In this document: one piece after another, positions 1-9,883 of the stretch | Numbering within the stretch: position 1 is the stretch's first letter | Layout: the number at the start of each line of letters is the position of its first letter | DNA from: Closterium sp. Naga37s-1 | Lineage: Eukaryota > Streptophyta > Zygnematophyceae > Desmidiales > Closteriaceae | Assembly (NCBI GenBank): GCA_947471745.1 | Contig: CANJKZ010000774.1 | Location: 2,896,001 to 2,960,000, forward strand | Length of the DNA: 64,000 nucleotides | Direction of reading: 5' to 3' | Notes under the pieces: model-generated | The model's input: only the letters and a program-made list of their open reading frames with translations | Told to the model about the DNA's origin: nothing | Database searches by the model: none | Translations under genes and position numbers: made by a program

Positions 1-2701
1 TAGCTATCTTTGATCTTGACTTTGATGCTATTCTTGCTGCTATGTATGCTGTGTCTATTAGTGCTGAGGGTGACTGTTACGTGTGTGTTCCGCCTGACCC
101 TGGTATTGAGGCTGCTGCTCTAGGTGCTAGTGAGTCTGCTGCTCCAGGTACTCGTGAGTCTGCTCCTCTAGGTGCTGGTGAGTCTGCTCTCTCAGGTACC
201 GAGTCGGCTCAGGTCTTTCACACCTTCACCCTCGACTCGGGTGCTTCCCGCTCCTTCTTTCGAGACCGCACCACCCTTACGCCGCTCAGTCGGCCGGTTG
301 CGGTCTCCCTGGCAGACCCCTCTGGGGGTCCTGTCCTTGCTCGCTACTCCACTGTCCTACCGTGTCCGGCGGCCCCGTCAGGCTCGCTGTCTGGTCTCTA
401 CCTCCCCTCGTTCTCCACGAACTTGGTGAGTGGTGCTGACCTTCAGGATGCCGGAGTTGACCAGTTCACTCCTGCAGGGCAGCGAGTGACCCACTGCTCG
501 TGTGCTAAGACGGGCCGCCACTTGGCCACGTTTACCCGTCGACCGAGGTCGAGCCTGTACACACTGACCACAGAGTCTCCTCCGATTGCTGCGTCTGGTC
601 AGGTAGCTGCGTCGAGTCAGGTGTTTGCTGCAGCGTCTCGGTCAGGTCCTGAGTCTGCCCCCTGCTCGTGTCGCCTCCTGTCCCACCAGACCCTCCTCTG
701 GCACCACCGACTTGGTCACCCCTCCTTGCCTCGTCTCCGAGGCATGGCCTCCCGTGTCCTTGTCTCTGGTCTCCCCCGATCCCTCCCTCCCCTTCCCCCG
801 GGGCCTGCCCCTACCTGCGTTCCCTGCGTCGAGGGGCGGCAGCGCGCCGCTCCTCACTCCTCCGAGTTCCCCCCCACAGAGGCTCCACTGCAGACACTTC
901 ACATGGACGTGTGGGGCCCAGCCCGCGTCCGTGGACAGGGTCACGAGCGTTACTTCCTGCTGGTGGTTGACGACTACTCGCGCTACACCACAGTCTTCCC
1001 CTTGCGCAGCAAGGGTGAGGTCACTGAGGTGTTGATCGACTGGATCCGCGCTGCTCGTCTCCAGCTCAGAGAGCGTTTCGGCTCGGACTTTCCTGTTCTG
1101 CGTCTGCACTCCGACAGAGGCGGAGAGTTTTCCTCCGACCTTCTGCGAGCCTTCTGTCGTGCGGAGGGCATCCGCCAGACGTTCACGCTTCCGGCCTCTC
1201 CACAGCAAAATGGGATTGCTGAGCGCCGCATTGGCATGGTCATGGATGTCGCTCATACGTCCATGATCCATGCGGCTGCTCCCCATTTTCTGTGGCCGTT
1301 CGCGGTTCAGTACGCGGCGCATCAGATCAACCTTCAGCCCCGAGTCTCCTTGCCGGAGACCTCCCCTACTCTGCGGTGGACGGGGAAGGTTGGTGATGCG
1401 TCTGCGTTCCGTGTCTGGGGATCTTGAGCCTTCGTTCGAGACTTGTCTGCGGACAAGCTGTCCTCCCGTGCTGTTCCTTGCGTCTTCCTCGGCTTTCCCC
1501 CTGACGCGCCTGGTTGGTAGTTTTACCACCCCACCTTGCGTCGTGTTCTGTCCTCTCAGGACGTCACGTTTGACGAGTCGGTTCCGTACTACCTTCTCTT
1601 CCCCTACCGCACTGCCCCCCTTCCCCCCCCGCCGCTCTTCCTCGCGCCCGGTCCCCCCCCCGGTATACCCCCTCCCCCCTCAGGGTCCTGCCCCCTCTGG
1701 TGTGTCCCAGGTAGATGCAGTAGAGCCTGTCGAGGTAGCTGCTGACTCTGGTGCGTCTAGGGGTGCTGAGTCTGGGGGTGCTGAGCCTGGGGGTGCGGAG
1801 CCTGAGGGTGCTGGGTCTGGGGGTGCTGAGTCTGAGCGTGTGGAGCCTGGGGGTGCTGCTTCTGGGGGTGCTGAGCCTGGGGCTGCTGGGAGTTGGGGTG
1901 TGGAGCCTGCCGGTGCTGGACCTGGCGGTCCTTCGGGTGCGTTGTCCCGGCGGGAGCTTCCCTCTCCACAGGAGCTGCGCGAGTGGTTTGCTCGCCGCTG
2001 GAGCCGTGCTGCTGGAGCTGGAGGTGCTGCCGCTGCTGGAGGTTCTGCTGCTACTGGAGGTACTGGAGCTGGTGGTGCTACTGGAGCCGGTACTGGAGGT
2101 TCTACTTCTGCTGGGGGTGCTGGAGCCACGGGTCCCGGAGGTGCTCGTACTGGAGGCACTGGAGCTGCTGGGCCTACTGGTGCTCCTGGTGCTGGAGCTG
2201 GTGGTGCTGCTGGAGTGTCTGCTACTGGAGGTACTGGAGCCGGAGCGGGTGTGTCTACTGGTGGTCCTGCTGGAGCTGGAGCTGCTGGAGGTACTGGCGC
2301 TGGTGGTGCTGCTGGAGTTGGAGCTGACGCTGGGGGTGCTGGTGTTGTCCCTGCTGGTTCTGGAGGTGCTGCGCGGCCGCGGCCGTACTTCGTTCCGCTC
2401 CTTGAGCAGGTTCTTGGTCTTCCACCTTCTTCTGGTCCTGCTCCTTCCTTAGAGTGTCCACCGCCTGTCCAGTCAGAGTCACAGTTACAGCTGGCCTCCC
2501 CTCTACCTGCTCCCTCTCCCTACGCTGGTCCTACTGGAGATCTTACTGAGTGTCGTGAGCCTGAGTCGCGTCCTGCGTCCCCTGTTCGCACTGCTCGCAC
2601 TAGTCGTCGTGTTCCACGTCCGCGTCCTCCTGCTGTCCCTGGCACGCATCAGATGGCACTGCGTCCTTCCACTGCGCCACAGCGTGTCCCTTTGCCGTCT
2701 C
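1..2701 (+). pseudogene. Element A: copia gag-pol, left part (5'-truncated by window edge, broken)
   Basis: The reading frame is already open at the window edge, at the end of gag (an IFDLDFDAILAAMYA motif that also occurs in elements D and E). It runs through an aspartic protease core (LDSGASRSFF), the pre-integrase HHCC region (HHRLGHPSLPRLRG) and an integrase core with DVWGP, HSDRGGEF and NGIAERRIG. The frame is broken by a CGA-to-TGA change at 1425-1427, a CAG-to-TAG change at 1518-1520 and a one-base slip in a C-rich tract near 1660. After that come Gly/Ala/Glu-rich tandem linker repeats (about 1755-2340) and a Pro/Ser-rich spacer that normally precedes RT. The copy is cut at 2701 by element B1 and resumes at 9144. 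It belongs to the same group as D and E. It is a dead copy. Confidence 0.9.
1755..2345 (+). repeat. Coding minisatellites in the element A integrase-RT linker
   Basis: Two in-frame arrays lie end to end. The first has 15-base units of the type GGTGCTGAGTCTGGG (Gly-Ala-Glu-Ser/Pro-Gly) over about 1755-1910. The second has 12-18 base units of the GGAGGTGCTGCTGGT type (Gly/Ala only) over about 2010-2345. Comparable arrays occupy the same place in D (22035-22590), F (50220-50720) and H (57660-58160). E has only the second type (42830-43110). Confidence 0.85.
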
Positions 2702-3498
2702 TGTTGGTGCAACCCTACGGTTTGCATTCGGCTTGTTGTCCGTGTGCGTGCATGCGTGTGTGCATGGAATGGTATGAGGGCATGAAATAATATATATTTC
2801 ATGTTTACAATAGTGTGTGTATGATGAAGCATGATTTTGAATGTGTGCGTCGAGTCAATAGCGAGTTATCGCTAGTCGCGAGTCACGTCGTCGTTTGCGT
2901 GTCGTGTGCGGTTTTCTATTTTGTCGTGTGTGGAACGTTCGGCGTGTCGCAGGTGTGCGCAGCAGACTTCCAAGAACTCAAGGAAGAATTTACCTTGAAG
3001 AACCAGAGCCTTGGTTTCAAGATTCAAGTTATTTCAAAGCTCTCCAAAAGGGTAAACTTTAGTTAGTGAGAATAGTTGCATTACTTTGTGTAGTGTAACA
3101 TTTCTCTTGGTGTAGGCCCTTGTGGAGGGTAGTTTCGAGACCCTTCGTGGTTGGGGACAGTGTGGCACTGTTCCACATCACTGTACCTCGGCTCTTGGGG
3201 TTTGTAGGAGCTGGGAGTCATTCCCAACTCGTAACTCTTCCTATCTTGTGTTCTAAGACTATAGTGGCTGCCATAGTACCGTTCGTTCAAACCGACGCTG
3301 TGTCGTCAATTCTTTATGAAATCGTGCAATCTAAATTGCTTATTGTAGGCGACGTCAAGACGCTCCAGATCCAATTTGAATCAAGTCATTTGCAGCTGTG
3401 AGCAGAACGCTATCAACGTTTGAAGCCGCTGTGCAGAAATCCGTCTGTGCACTCTATCTTTCGTTTTAGGCACATTCAAGGCTATTGTGACTATAACA
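2702..3498 (+). repeat. B1 5' LTR
   Basis: This 797-bp terminal repeat matches 8342-9138 at all but one base. It has TG..CA ends and is followed by AG and then the primer-binding site. Confidence 0.97.
2781..2803 (+). promoter_or_regulatory. TATA-containing palindrome in the B1 LTR (candidate promoter)
   Basis: CATGAAATA and TATTTCATG are perfect 9-base inverted arms around ATATA, which makes an AT-rich TATA-like core about 80 bases into the LTR. The same sequence is in the 3' LTR at 8421-8443. In element B2 the left arm is mutated (CATGGGATA), so the palindrome is not conserved, although the TATATAT core is. The promoter role is inferred from position only. Confidence 0.4.
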
Positions 3499-3500
3499 AG

Positions 3501-3511
3501 TGGTATCAGAG
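3501..3511 (+). other. B1 primer-binding site
   Basis: TGGTATCAGAG, two bases after the 5' LTR, is the complement of the 3' end of plant initiator-Met tRNA, the usual copia primer. Confidence 0.93.
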
Positions 3512-3532
3512 GCCCTTGGAGCAGTTTCGACA

Positions 3533-6500
3533 ATGGATGGACCTGAAGAAAGGGGTGGCAGAGTTGCTGGTGGCAGTGGAGAAGCCCAAGCTCAAGGCCA
3601 ACCCCGTGATTCAGCCATGGCGCCCATGCAACCAAGTCTTGGCCCACCTAGGGATGAGCCTAGGGTGTTTGGGCTTGACAAGTTCAACGGTGACAACTTT
3701 GCTGAATGGTCCTTCAAGATGGAGAACATCTTTGACCACTATGACCTGCTGGAGGTGATGGAAGGAACGGAGAAGCGCCCCGAGAACGACCCGGAGAAGA
3801 GCCCGTGGGTGCGGAAGAGCGCACAAGGCTATCTCCTACTTGGGCAAGCGTTGGGGAGCAGCCAGATCCGTCACATCAAACCATTCCAGCGTGAACCAGA
3901 GAAGGGACCAAAGGCATGGGCTGCTCTCAAGGGTGTACATGCTCCTGCAACAGCGGCGGTAGCGGTGGTGTTGGAACGGCAAATGGCGGCACTACGAATT
4001 GAAGAAGACGAAGCGGTTGAAGAAGGGGTGCAGAAATTCTTCGACTTGTTGACGCGGCTTGAGGGAGCTGATTTGAACTACAGTGAGCTCCAAAAGAAGA
4101 CCAAGTTGCTGGCCTTACTCCCAGAGTCATGGTCCTCTCTCATCATCAACCTCAATCGTGACTTGCCCCACCTCTCGCTCGAAGACGTGAAGCGAGCGAT
4201 CCTTCAAGAGGATTTCCGTCGCCGTGAGTTGGCGAGTGCGGATGGCGCCGGGGCAGCAAGCATCGGCCGTGGATATGGCCGTGGAAAGGGCAGAGGACGA
4301 GGAGGAGGAAGGTTTGGAGGCAGCAACTTCAACGGAGGCCGCGGGAGTAGCGGATACGGCAATGACAACAAGAACAACGGACGCGGTCGCGGACGGTTCG
4401 ACGGCGAGTGTCATTTTTGCCACAAGAGCGGACACATGTGGCGCGATTGCTACAAACTCCCTGATGGATGGACTCCTGCTCAAGGCCAAGAGGGTAGAGG
4501 AGCAGGAGGAGGGAGAGGAAGAGGCCGTGGAGGCCGTGGCGGTCGCGGAGGTGGTGCTGCAAGTATGAAGAGTGCCGGCAACGAGAGCGAGTCGAGGGAC
4601 GATCGCTTCCCGGGTCAATTCTTCTTCGTGTCCACGCAAGCACCGGCTGGTCCAGAGAATGATGAAAGCTTTGAGGAGCCAGCAGCTGTGGGGAAGGTCA
4701 CCCTACACTCCCTGGACTACTGGGTGATCGATAGCGGCGCTACCTATAGCATGACACCTCGTGCGGACTTGCTCACCGAACTTGAGCCGTCACCGGTGAA
4801 GCATGTGACATCGGCTTTGGGGCAGCGAGCAGAGGTGAAAGGCATGGGCAAGGCCATGTTCAAGGGTGATGATGGGAAGATGGTGGGCCTCAAGAACGTG
4901 CTTTGGGTGCCCAACCTTGCTGCCAACCTGATTTCCGTGCGGCGGTTGCAAAAGGCCGGCATGGACACGAGCTCGAAAGGAGCTAAGACCTACACCGCGA
5001 GGCTTGGCGAGCAGATTCTTTGGGACCTTCACGAGGATAGGGATGTCTACAACGAGATGTGGCAAATCCCTGTGGTCCCCATGCCTAAGGAGAGGCAAGT
5101 GGCAGCAAGCATCAGCACCAAGGGTGAAGCGGTTGGTAGCGGCGATTGCGCGAACGGTCGCGCTAAGGAGATAAAGTCCAAGAAGTGCAATCTTGGAGGG
5201 ACCAGCAAGCTCGGTGAACATGAGGAGAGTGGTGCAGCAGCTCAGAAGCAGCACAAGGGTGAGGAGAACCCCAAGGCAGCAGCGGAGGAGGAGTACGGAG
5301 AGAACATGTGGGGCACTATTGCGAGTGCGGCATTCTCCAATCCGACTTCGGCTACGGGGGAGTGTGATTGGCTCACCTTGCATCGGCGAATGGGGCATGT
5401 GGCCCTGCCCATCTTGCAGCAGCTAGTGAAGAATGAGATGGTTGCTGGCATACGTGTGAAGGGGGAGCCCGATGAGGTACTTGGCTGCCCGACGTGCATG
5501 CAAGCCAAGTTCACCCGTTTCCCGTTCTCTAGTTCGGAGGCAACGGCTAAGGCACCACTTGATGAGGTGGTGATGGACGTGGTGGGCCCCCTGAAGCTTG
5601 GAGCTGCTGGAGCTGAGTACTTTCTCACCATTGTGGACGTCTACACTCGCATGACTTGGGTGTACGTGCTGTCCAAGAAGAGTGACGTGGCTGAAACGGT
5701 GAAGACCGATTGGTTGCCGATGGTGGAGCGGCAACAAGACCGGCTAGTGAAGGCAATCCGCACCGATCGAGGGGGAGAGTTCTTGAGCAAGGAGTTTGGA
5801 TTGTGGCTGAAGAAGAATGGCATAAGGCACTCCCTTACCATGCCATACTCCCCTGCAATGAACGGCATTGCCGAGCGAGCGAACCGGACAATCACGGAGA
5901 CGGCGCGCGGGTTGCTCATTGAAGCCGGGCTACCCGAATATTTCTGGCCTGATGCGGTGCGGAGTGCATGTGTGGCCAAGAACAGAGCTTTGACTCATGT
6001 GGGAGCAGACAAATGGGTGCCCTATGTGGAGTGGATTGGAAGGAAGCCAAAGGTGGATATGCTTCGGGTGTTCGGGTGCATGTGCATGGCGCTCGTGCCT
6101 AAGCATCTTCGGCACAACAAGCTCGGTGCCAAGGCGATATGGGCTGTGCACTTGGGCATGGCTCAAAACAGCAAGGGGTGGCTTCTTTGGGACCCATTCA
6201 CCAAGAAATTCTTGGTGAGCAGGGACTGCAAATTCATGGAGAATCTGATGTACAAGGATTGGAAGGCGGAGAATGAGGCGAAGATAGGCGTGCGGTTGGG
6301 GGACGTGAAGAGTTCCGGTTTGGAGCATGTGGAGCTGCCCTTGGAGCTGAGCAGCGGCAGCACCACCACAAGGCAATCTTCCCTTGTGAATGGGGGAGAG
6401 GAGGCCAAGGATGCAGAGGAAGAAGAGGAGGAGGTTCAGCAAGTGAGCGAGCGTGCACCGACACTTCCTTCTCGCACTACGAGTGCTCCACGGATCCGAG

Positions 6501-8302
6501 TCACCCCGCAGCAACGCCAAGGCCTTCATGTCCCTGCAGCTGAGGAAGAAGGAAGGGGCAAAAGGAGAATCCAAGCCCCAAATAGGCTGACCTATGAGGC
6601 ACTCGGAAAGCCAGCCAAGTCAGCCTTGGCCGGAGCGGCACTTATAGTTGGAGAAGACGAGGAGAGTGACTACGAGGAGTGTGCCTTCGCGTTCTTCTCT
6701 CCGGTGGAGATGCCGGGGGAACCAGCAACTCTCAAGGAGGCCTTGGAGAGTAGTGATGCTGAGGAGTGGAAGAAGGCAATGGAGAGTGAGCTGAAGAGCA
6801 TTGAGGAGAACGGCACATGGGAATTGGTGGAGCTACCGGAGGGGCGTAAGGCGATTACGTCCAAGTGGCTCTTCAAGATCAAGTCCGACGCCGACGGCAA
6901 GATCGAGCGCTACAAGTCTAGGCTTGTGGCGAAGGGGTACCAGCAGAAGGAGAAGGTGGACTATAAGGAGTTGTTTGCTCCTGTGGTGAAGCCGACGACG
7001 CTGCGAACCCTACTCGCGGGAGCTGCCATCAAAGGATGGGTGGTGAAACAAATGGATGTCACAACGGCATTCCTCAATGGCGTCCTTGAGGAAGAGATTT
7101 TCATGGCGCAGCCAGAGGGGTTTGATGATGGTAGTGGCAGAGTTTTGAGGCTGAAGAAGGCCCTTTATGGACTGAAGCAGGCCCCTAGGCAGTGGTACTT
7201 GAAGCTGCGAGGAGTTTTGGAGGAGATCGGCTTCACTCCCTCAACGGCCGATCACTCATTGTTCATGCTTGGCGAGGGGGAGCAGAGGAGCTTCATGGTG
7301 GTGTACGTGGATGACATCCTCATCTTTTCACCCTCATCTGACCTTGTGAAGGAGGTGATGCTGAAGCTTCAGGACAAGTTTAAGTGTAAGGCCCTTGGTG
7401 ACATCAACTTCTACCTTGGGCTTCACATTGAACGTGATGTGGAGAAGCGGTGCATGCGGGTGCATCAACGGAAGTACCTGGAGGCATTGGCTGCCAACTT
7501 TGGGCAGAGTGAAGGCCATGTGGCTACACCCTTTCCCTCTGGTTTCAAGTGTGTGAAGGGACCAGAGGAGGAGAGCGTTGGTGAAGAGGAGAGGCGCCGT
7601 TTTCACTCGTTGGTGGGCAGCCTCATGTACGCGGCGGTAAACACCCGACCGGACGTCGCGTTTGCTACCGGACAGTTGGCTAGGGTTGTTCAATGCCCTA
7701 ATGAGGAGCAGGTAGCAGCTGGAATGAGAGTGGCCAAGTATCTTGGCCAAACACCGACCGTTGGGCTGCAATATTCGGCGGCGGCGCAAAGGCGCCAAAA
7801 GGGCGCGGATGGTGTTGAACCCGGGCGTTTGTTCCTCACCGCATTCTCGGATGCTTCTTTTGCATCAGAACCAGAGGACATGACAAGTGTTGGAGGGTTC
7901 ATTTGCTGTGTTGGTGGAGGCCCAACTGCTTGGGAGAGCAAGAAGCAGGTGGATCAAGCATTGAGCTCGGTGGAGTCCGAGTATATGGCACTCTTCCGTG
8001 CCGTACGGGAGATTGTGTGGCAGCGGCGTTTGTTGGCTGAATTGGGGGAGGAGCAGCAAGGACCTACCCCACTCTACTGTGACAGCCAGGGTGCCATTGC
8101 TCTTGCTAAGAACCCTGTGTTGCATGGCCTCACCAAGCACATGAGGGTGAAGTGGCATTGGACGAGGAGCATGGTGGCCGCGGGTGAAGTTGAGTTGCAC
8201 TATGTGAAGACGACAAGGCAGCCAGCTGACATGATGACCAAGAGGCTGGTGGAGCAGCAGCATTGGAAGTGTTGCAAGCTGGCTGGGATGGCTCTGAACT
8301 GA
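3533..8302 (+). CDS. B1 gag-pol polyprotein (Ty1/copia), apparently intact
   Basis: This is a copia polyprotein of about 1589 residues. It makes the particle protein and the enzymes for reverse transcription and integration. Reading from the first ATG after the primer site: a gag domain; Arg-Gly-Gly repeats; a zinc knuckle CHFCHKSGHMWRDC at about residue 293; more RG repeats; the protease VIDSGATYSM (Asp near 400); a pre-integrase HHCC region (HRRMGH, GCPTC); and an integrase D,D35,E core with Asp 682, Asp 745 (TDRGGEF) and Glu 781 (NGIAERAN). RT follows with KQMDVTTAFLNG and YVDD near 1258, then RNase H with SDASF near 1440 and SVESEYMAL. The open frame continues upstream without ATG through the primer site, so I chose the ATG at 3533. 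All catalytic residues I can identify are present, and there is no stop or frameshift. Confidence 0.96.
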   Translation: MDGPEERGGRVAGGSGEAQAQGQPRDSAMAPMQPSLGPPRDEPRVFGLDKFNGDNFAEWSFKMENIFDHYDLLEVMEGTEKRPENDPEKSPWVRKSAQGYLLLGQALGSSQIRHIKPFQREPEKGPKAWAALKGVHAPATAAVAVVLERQMAALRIEEDEAVEEGVQKFFDLLTRLEGADLNYSELQKKTKLLALLPESWSSLIINLNRDLPHLSLEDVKRAILQEDFRRRELASADGAGAASIGRGYGRGKGRGRGGGRFGGSNFNGGRGSSGYGNDNKNNGRGRGRFDGECHFCHKSGHMWRDCYKLPDGWTPAQGQEGRGAGGGRGRGRGGRGGRGGGAASMKSAGNESESRDDRFPGQFFFVSTQAPAGPENDESFEEPAAVGKVTLHSLDYWVIDSGATYSMTPRADLLTELEPSPVKHVTSALGQRAEVKGMGKAMFKGDDGKMVGLKNVLWVPNLAANLISVRRLQKAGMDTSSKGAKTYTARLGEQILWDLHEDRDVYNEMWQIPVVPMPKERQVAASISTKGEAVGSGDCANGRAKEIKSKKCNLGGTSKLGEHEESGAAAQKQHKGEENPKAAAEEEYGENMWGTIASAAFSNPTSATGECDWLTLHRRMGHVALPILQQLVKNEMVAGIRVKGEPDEVLGCPTCMQAKFTRFPFSSSEATAKAPLDEVVMDVVGPLKLGAAGAEYFLTIVDVYTRMTWVYVLSKKSDVAETVKTDWLPMVERQQDRLVKAIRTDRGGEFLSKEFGLWLKKNGIRHSLTMPYSPAMNGIAERANRTITETARGLLIEAGLPEYFWPDAVRSACVAKNRALTHVGADKWVPYVEWIGRKPKVDMLRVFGCMCMALVPKHLRHNKLGAKAIWAVHLGMAQNSKGWLLWDPFTKKFLVSRDCKFMENLMYKDWKAENEAKIGVRLGDVKSSGLEHVELPLELSSGSTTTRQSSLVNGGEEAKDAEEEEEEVQQVSERAPTLPSRTTSAPRIRVTPQQRQGLHVPAAEEEGRGKRRIQAPNRLTYEALGKPAKSALAGAALIVGEDEESDYEECAFAFFSPVEMPGEPATLKEALESSDAEEWKKAMESELKSIEENGTWELVELPEGRKAITSKWLFKIKSDADGKIERYKSRLVAKGYQQKEKVDYKELFAPVVKPTTLRTLLAGAAIKGWVVKQMDVTTAFLNGVLEEEIFMAQPEGFDDGSGRVLRLKKALYGLKQAPRQWYLKLRGVLEEIGFTPSTADHSLFMLGEGEQRSFMVVYVDDILIFSPSSDLVKEVMLKLQDKFKCKALGDINFYLGLHIERDVEKRCMRVHQRKYLEALAANFGQSEGHVATPFPSGFKCVKGPEEESVGEEERRRFHSLVGSLMYAAVNTRPDVAFATGQLARVVQCPNEEQVAAGMRVAKYLGQTPTVGLQYSAAAQRRQKGADGVEPGRLFLTAFSDASFASEPEDMTSVGGFICCVGGGPTAWESKKQVDQALSSVESEYMALFRAVREIVWQRRLLAELGEEQQGPTPLYCDSQGAIALAKNPVLHGLTKHMRVKWHWTRSMVAAGEVELHYVKTTRQPADMMTKRLVEQQHWKCCKLAGMALN

Positions 8303-8341
8303 GAGAGCAAGATCCTAAGGCCAACAATCCGAGGGGGAGTT

Positions 8342-9138
8342 TGTTGGTGCAACCCTACGGTTTGCATTCGGCTTGTTGTCCGTGTGCGTGCATGCGTGTG
8401 TGCATGGAATGGTATGAGGGCATGAAATAATATATATTTCATGTTTACAATAGTGTGTGTATGATGAAGCATGATTTTGAATGTGTGCGTCGAGTCAATA
8501 GCGAGTTATCGCTAGTCGCGAGTCACGTCGTCGTTTGCGTGTCGTGTGCGGTTTTCTATTTTGTCGTGTGTGGAACGTTCGGCGTGTCGCAGGTGTGCGC
8601 AGCAGACTTCCAAGAACTCAAGGAAGAATTTACCTTGAAGAACCAGAGCCTTGGTTTCAAGATTCAAGTTATTTCGAAGCTCTCCAAAAGGGTAAACTTT
8701 AGTTAGTGAGAATAGTTGCATTACTTTGTGTAGTGTAACATTTCTCTTGGTGTAGGCCCTTGTGGAGGGTAGTTTCGAGACCCTTCGTGGTTGGGGACAG
8801 TGTGGCACTGTTCCACATCACTGTACCTCGGCTCTTGGGGTTTGTAGGAGCTGGGAGTCATTCCCAACTCGTAACTCTTCCTATCTTGTGTTCTAAGACT
8901 ATAGTGGCTGCCATAGTACCGTTCGTTCAAACCGACGCTGTGTCGTCAATTCTTTATGAAATCGTGCAATCTAAATTGCTTATTGTAGGCGACGTCAAGA
9001 CGCTCCAGATCCAATTTGAATCAAGTCATTTGCAGCTGTGAGCAGAACGCTATCAACGTTTGAAGCCGCTGTGCAGAAATCCGTCTGTGCACTCTATCTT
9101 TCGTTTTAGGCACATTCAAGGCTATTGTGACTATAACA
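8342..9138 (+). repeat. B1 3' LTR
   Basis: 797 bp, preceded by a polypurine tract at 8330-8341 and followed by the TSD copy GTCTC at 9139-9143. Confidence 0.97.
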
Positions 9139-9496
9139 GTCTCCTCCTGCGTCCTCTCTTCCTGCCCTTGCTGACCCGGCGTCTGACTCCCTTCGTGCTA
9201 TCAGTCCTACTGTCACGCGTCTCCTCGCCACTGTTGTCACTGACCCTTCCTTTGAGTCCACTGCTGCGTCTGCCTTAGTTACCGAGCTTGTCGACTTTGC
9301 TGCTCACTGTCGTCTCGACTTCGCCACTAGTCTGGTTGCTGAGTCTGCGTCTGTCTGTCCTCCGTCCGTCGGGGGTGAGTGTGCTCTTAGCACGGACGTC
9401 CTTGAGGACCGACAGGAGGAGTTCCAGTGTTTTGCTGCTGCTTTACCTCACCTCGTGTCCACGCTGAATCTTTACCAAGGCACTTCAGCCTTGTGA
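9139..9496 (+). pseudogene. Element A: gag-pol, right part with the RT/RNase H deleted
   Basis: The element A frame resumes after B1 (PASSLPA.. to ..DVLEDRQEEF). It then jumps at about 9466 from the region just before RT to the last residues of the polyprotein (..CAAGGCACTTCAGCC..). The shared bases GCTGA at the joint suggest a microhomology-mediated deletion. In D and E the same interval encodes all of RT and RNase H, about 1.4 kb. The frame ends at TGA 9494-9496. This copy could move only with proteins supplied by relatives. Confidence 0.85.
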
Positions 9497-9763
9497 TCAT
9501 CAGCGCTTCTGTACTATGCTAGGTCTTGTGCCTACTTGGCCTCACTTGCTTACCTCTTGACTTTGCTTGTACTGTGATCTCTATATACCTGCACTTGCTT
9601 GTTTACTTTTATATATGAACTTGCATGTGAACTGGCCTTGTGGCCTTTGAACCTGTGCTCAGACTGTGTGGTGACTTTGTGATCCACCCTGAGCTTGCTT
9701 TGCTTTGCTTTGCTTGACTGGTCTTGTGACCCCTAGTTCTCCCCCACTTTGCCTATGGGGGTG

Positions 9764-9883
9764 TGTCAGATATATATGCCTTAGCACATGTAGGCTGTAG
9801 TGGGGTAGACTCTAAGGGGTACAGGTTTCTTATTTGTACCAAACTCATTCATAGTTCATTCATTCCTGTTTTCTTACTTCACA
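9764..9883 (+). repeat. Element A 3' LTR (short type)
   Basis: A 120-bp LTR beginning TGTCAGATAT and ending CTTCACA. It is aligned with the D and E LTRs by the preceding CCTATGGGGGTG polypurine region, the CTGTAGTGGGGTAG block and the GTTCATTCATTCC block. The 3' untranslated part is 9497-9763. The 5' LTR lies outside the window, so no TSD can be checked; TGACT would be the expected duplicate. Confidence 0.75.

Larger units (their letters stand above)
2702..9138 (+). mobile_element. Element B1: complete young Ty1/copia retrotransposon
   Basis: The element is 6437 bp with 797-bp LTRs that begin TGTTGG and end TAACA. It has a 5-bp TSD GTCTC (2697-2701 and 9139-9143), a primer-binding site for initiator-Met tRNA, one uninterrupted gag-pol ORF and a polypurine tract (CGAGGGGGAGTT) just before the 3' LTR. 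My read-through finds one difference between the LTRs (A at 3036, G at 8676). The insertion is therefore recent, and nothing visible prevents activity. It sits in the linker region of element A. Element B2 is a second copy of the family. Confidence 0.97.

Noticed and set aside
2815..3401. Short frames inside the B-family LTRs as genes
   Set aside because: They lie wholly inside LTRs, recur in every LTR copy, and overlap on both strands without domains.
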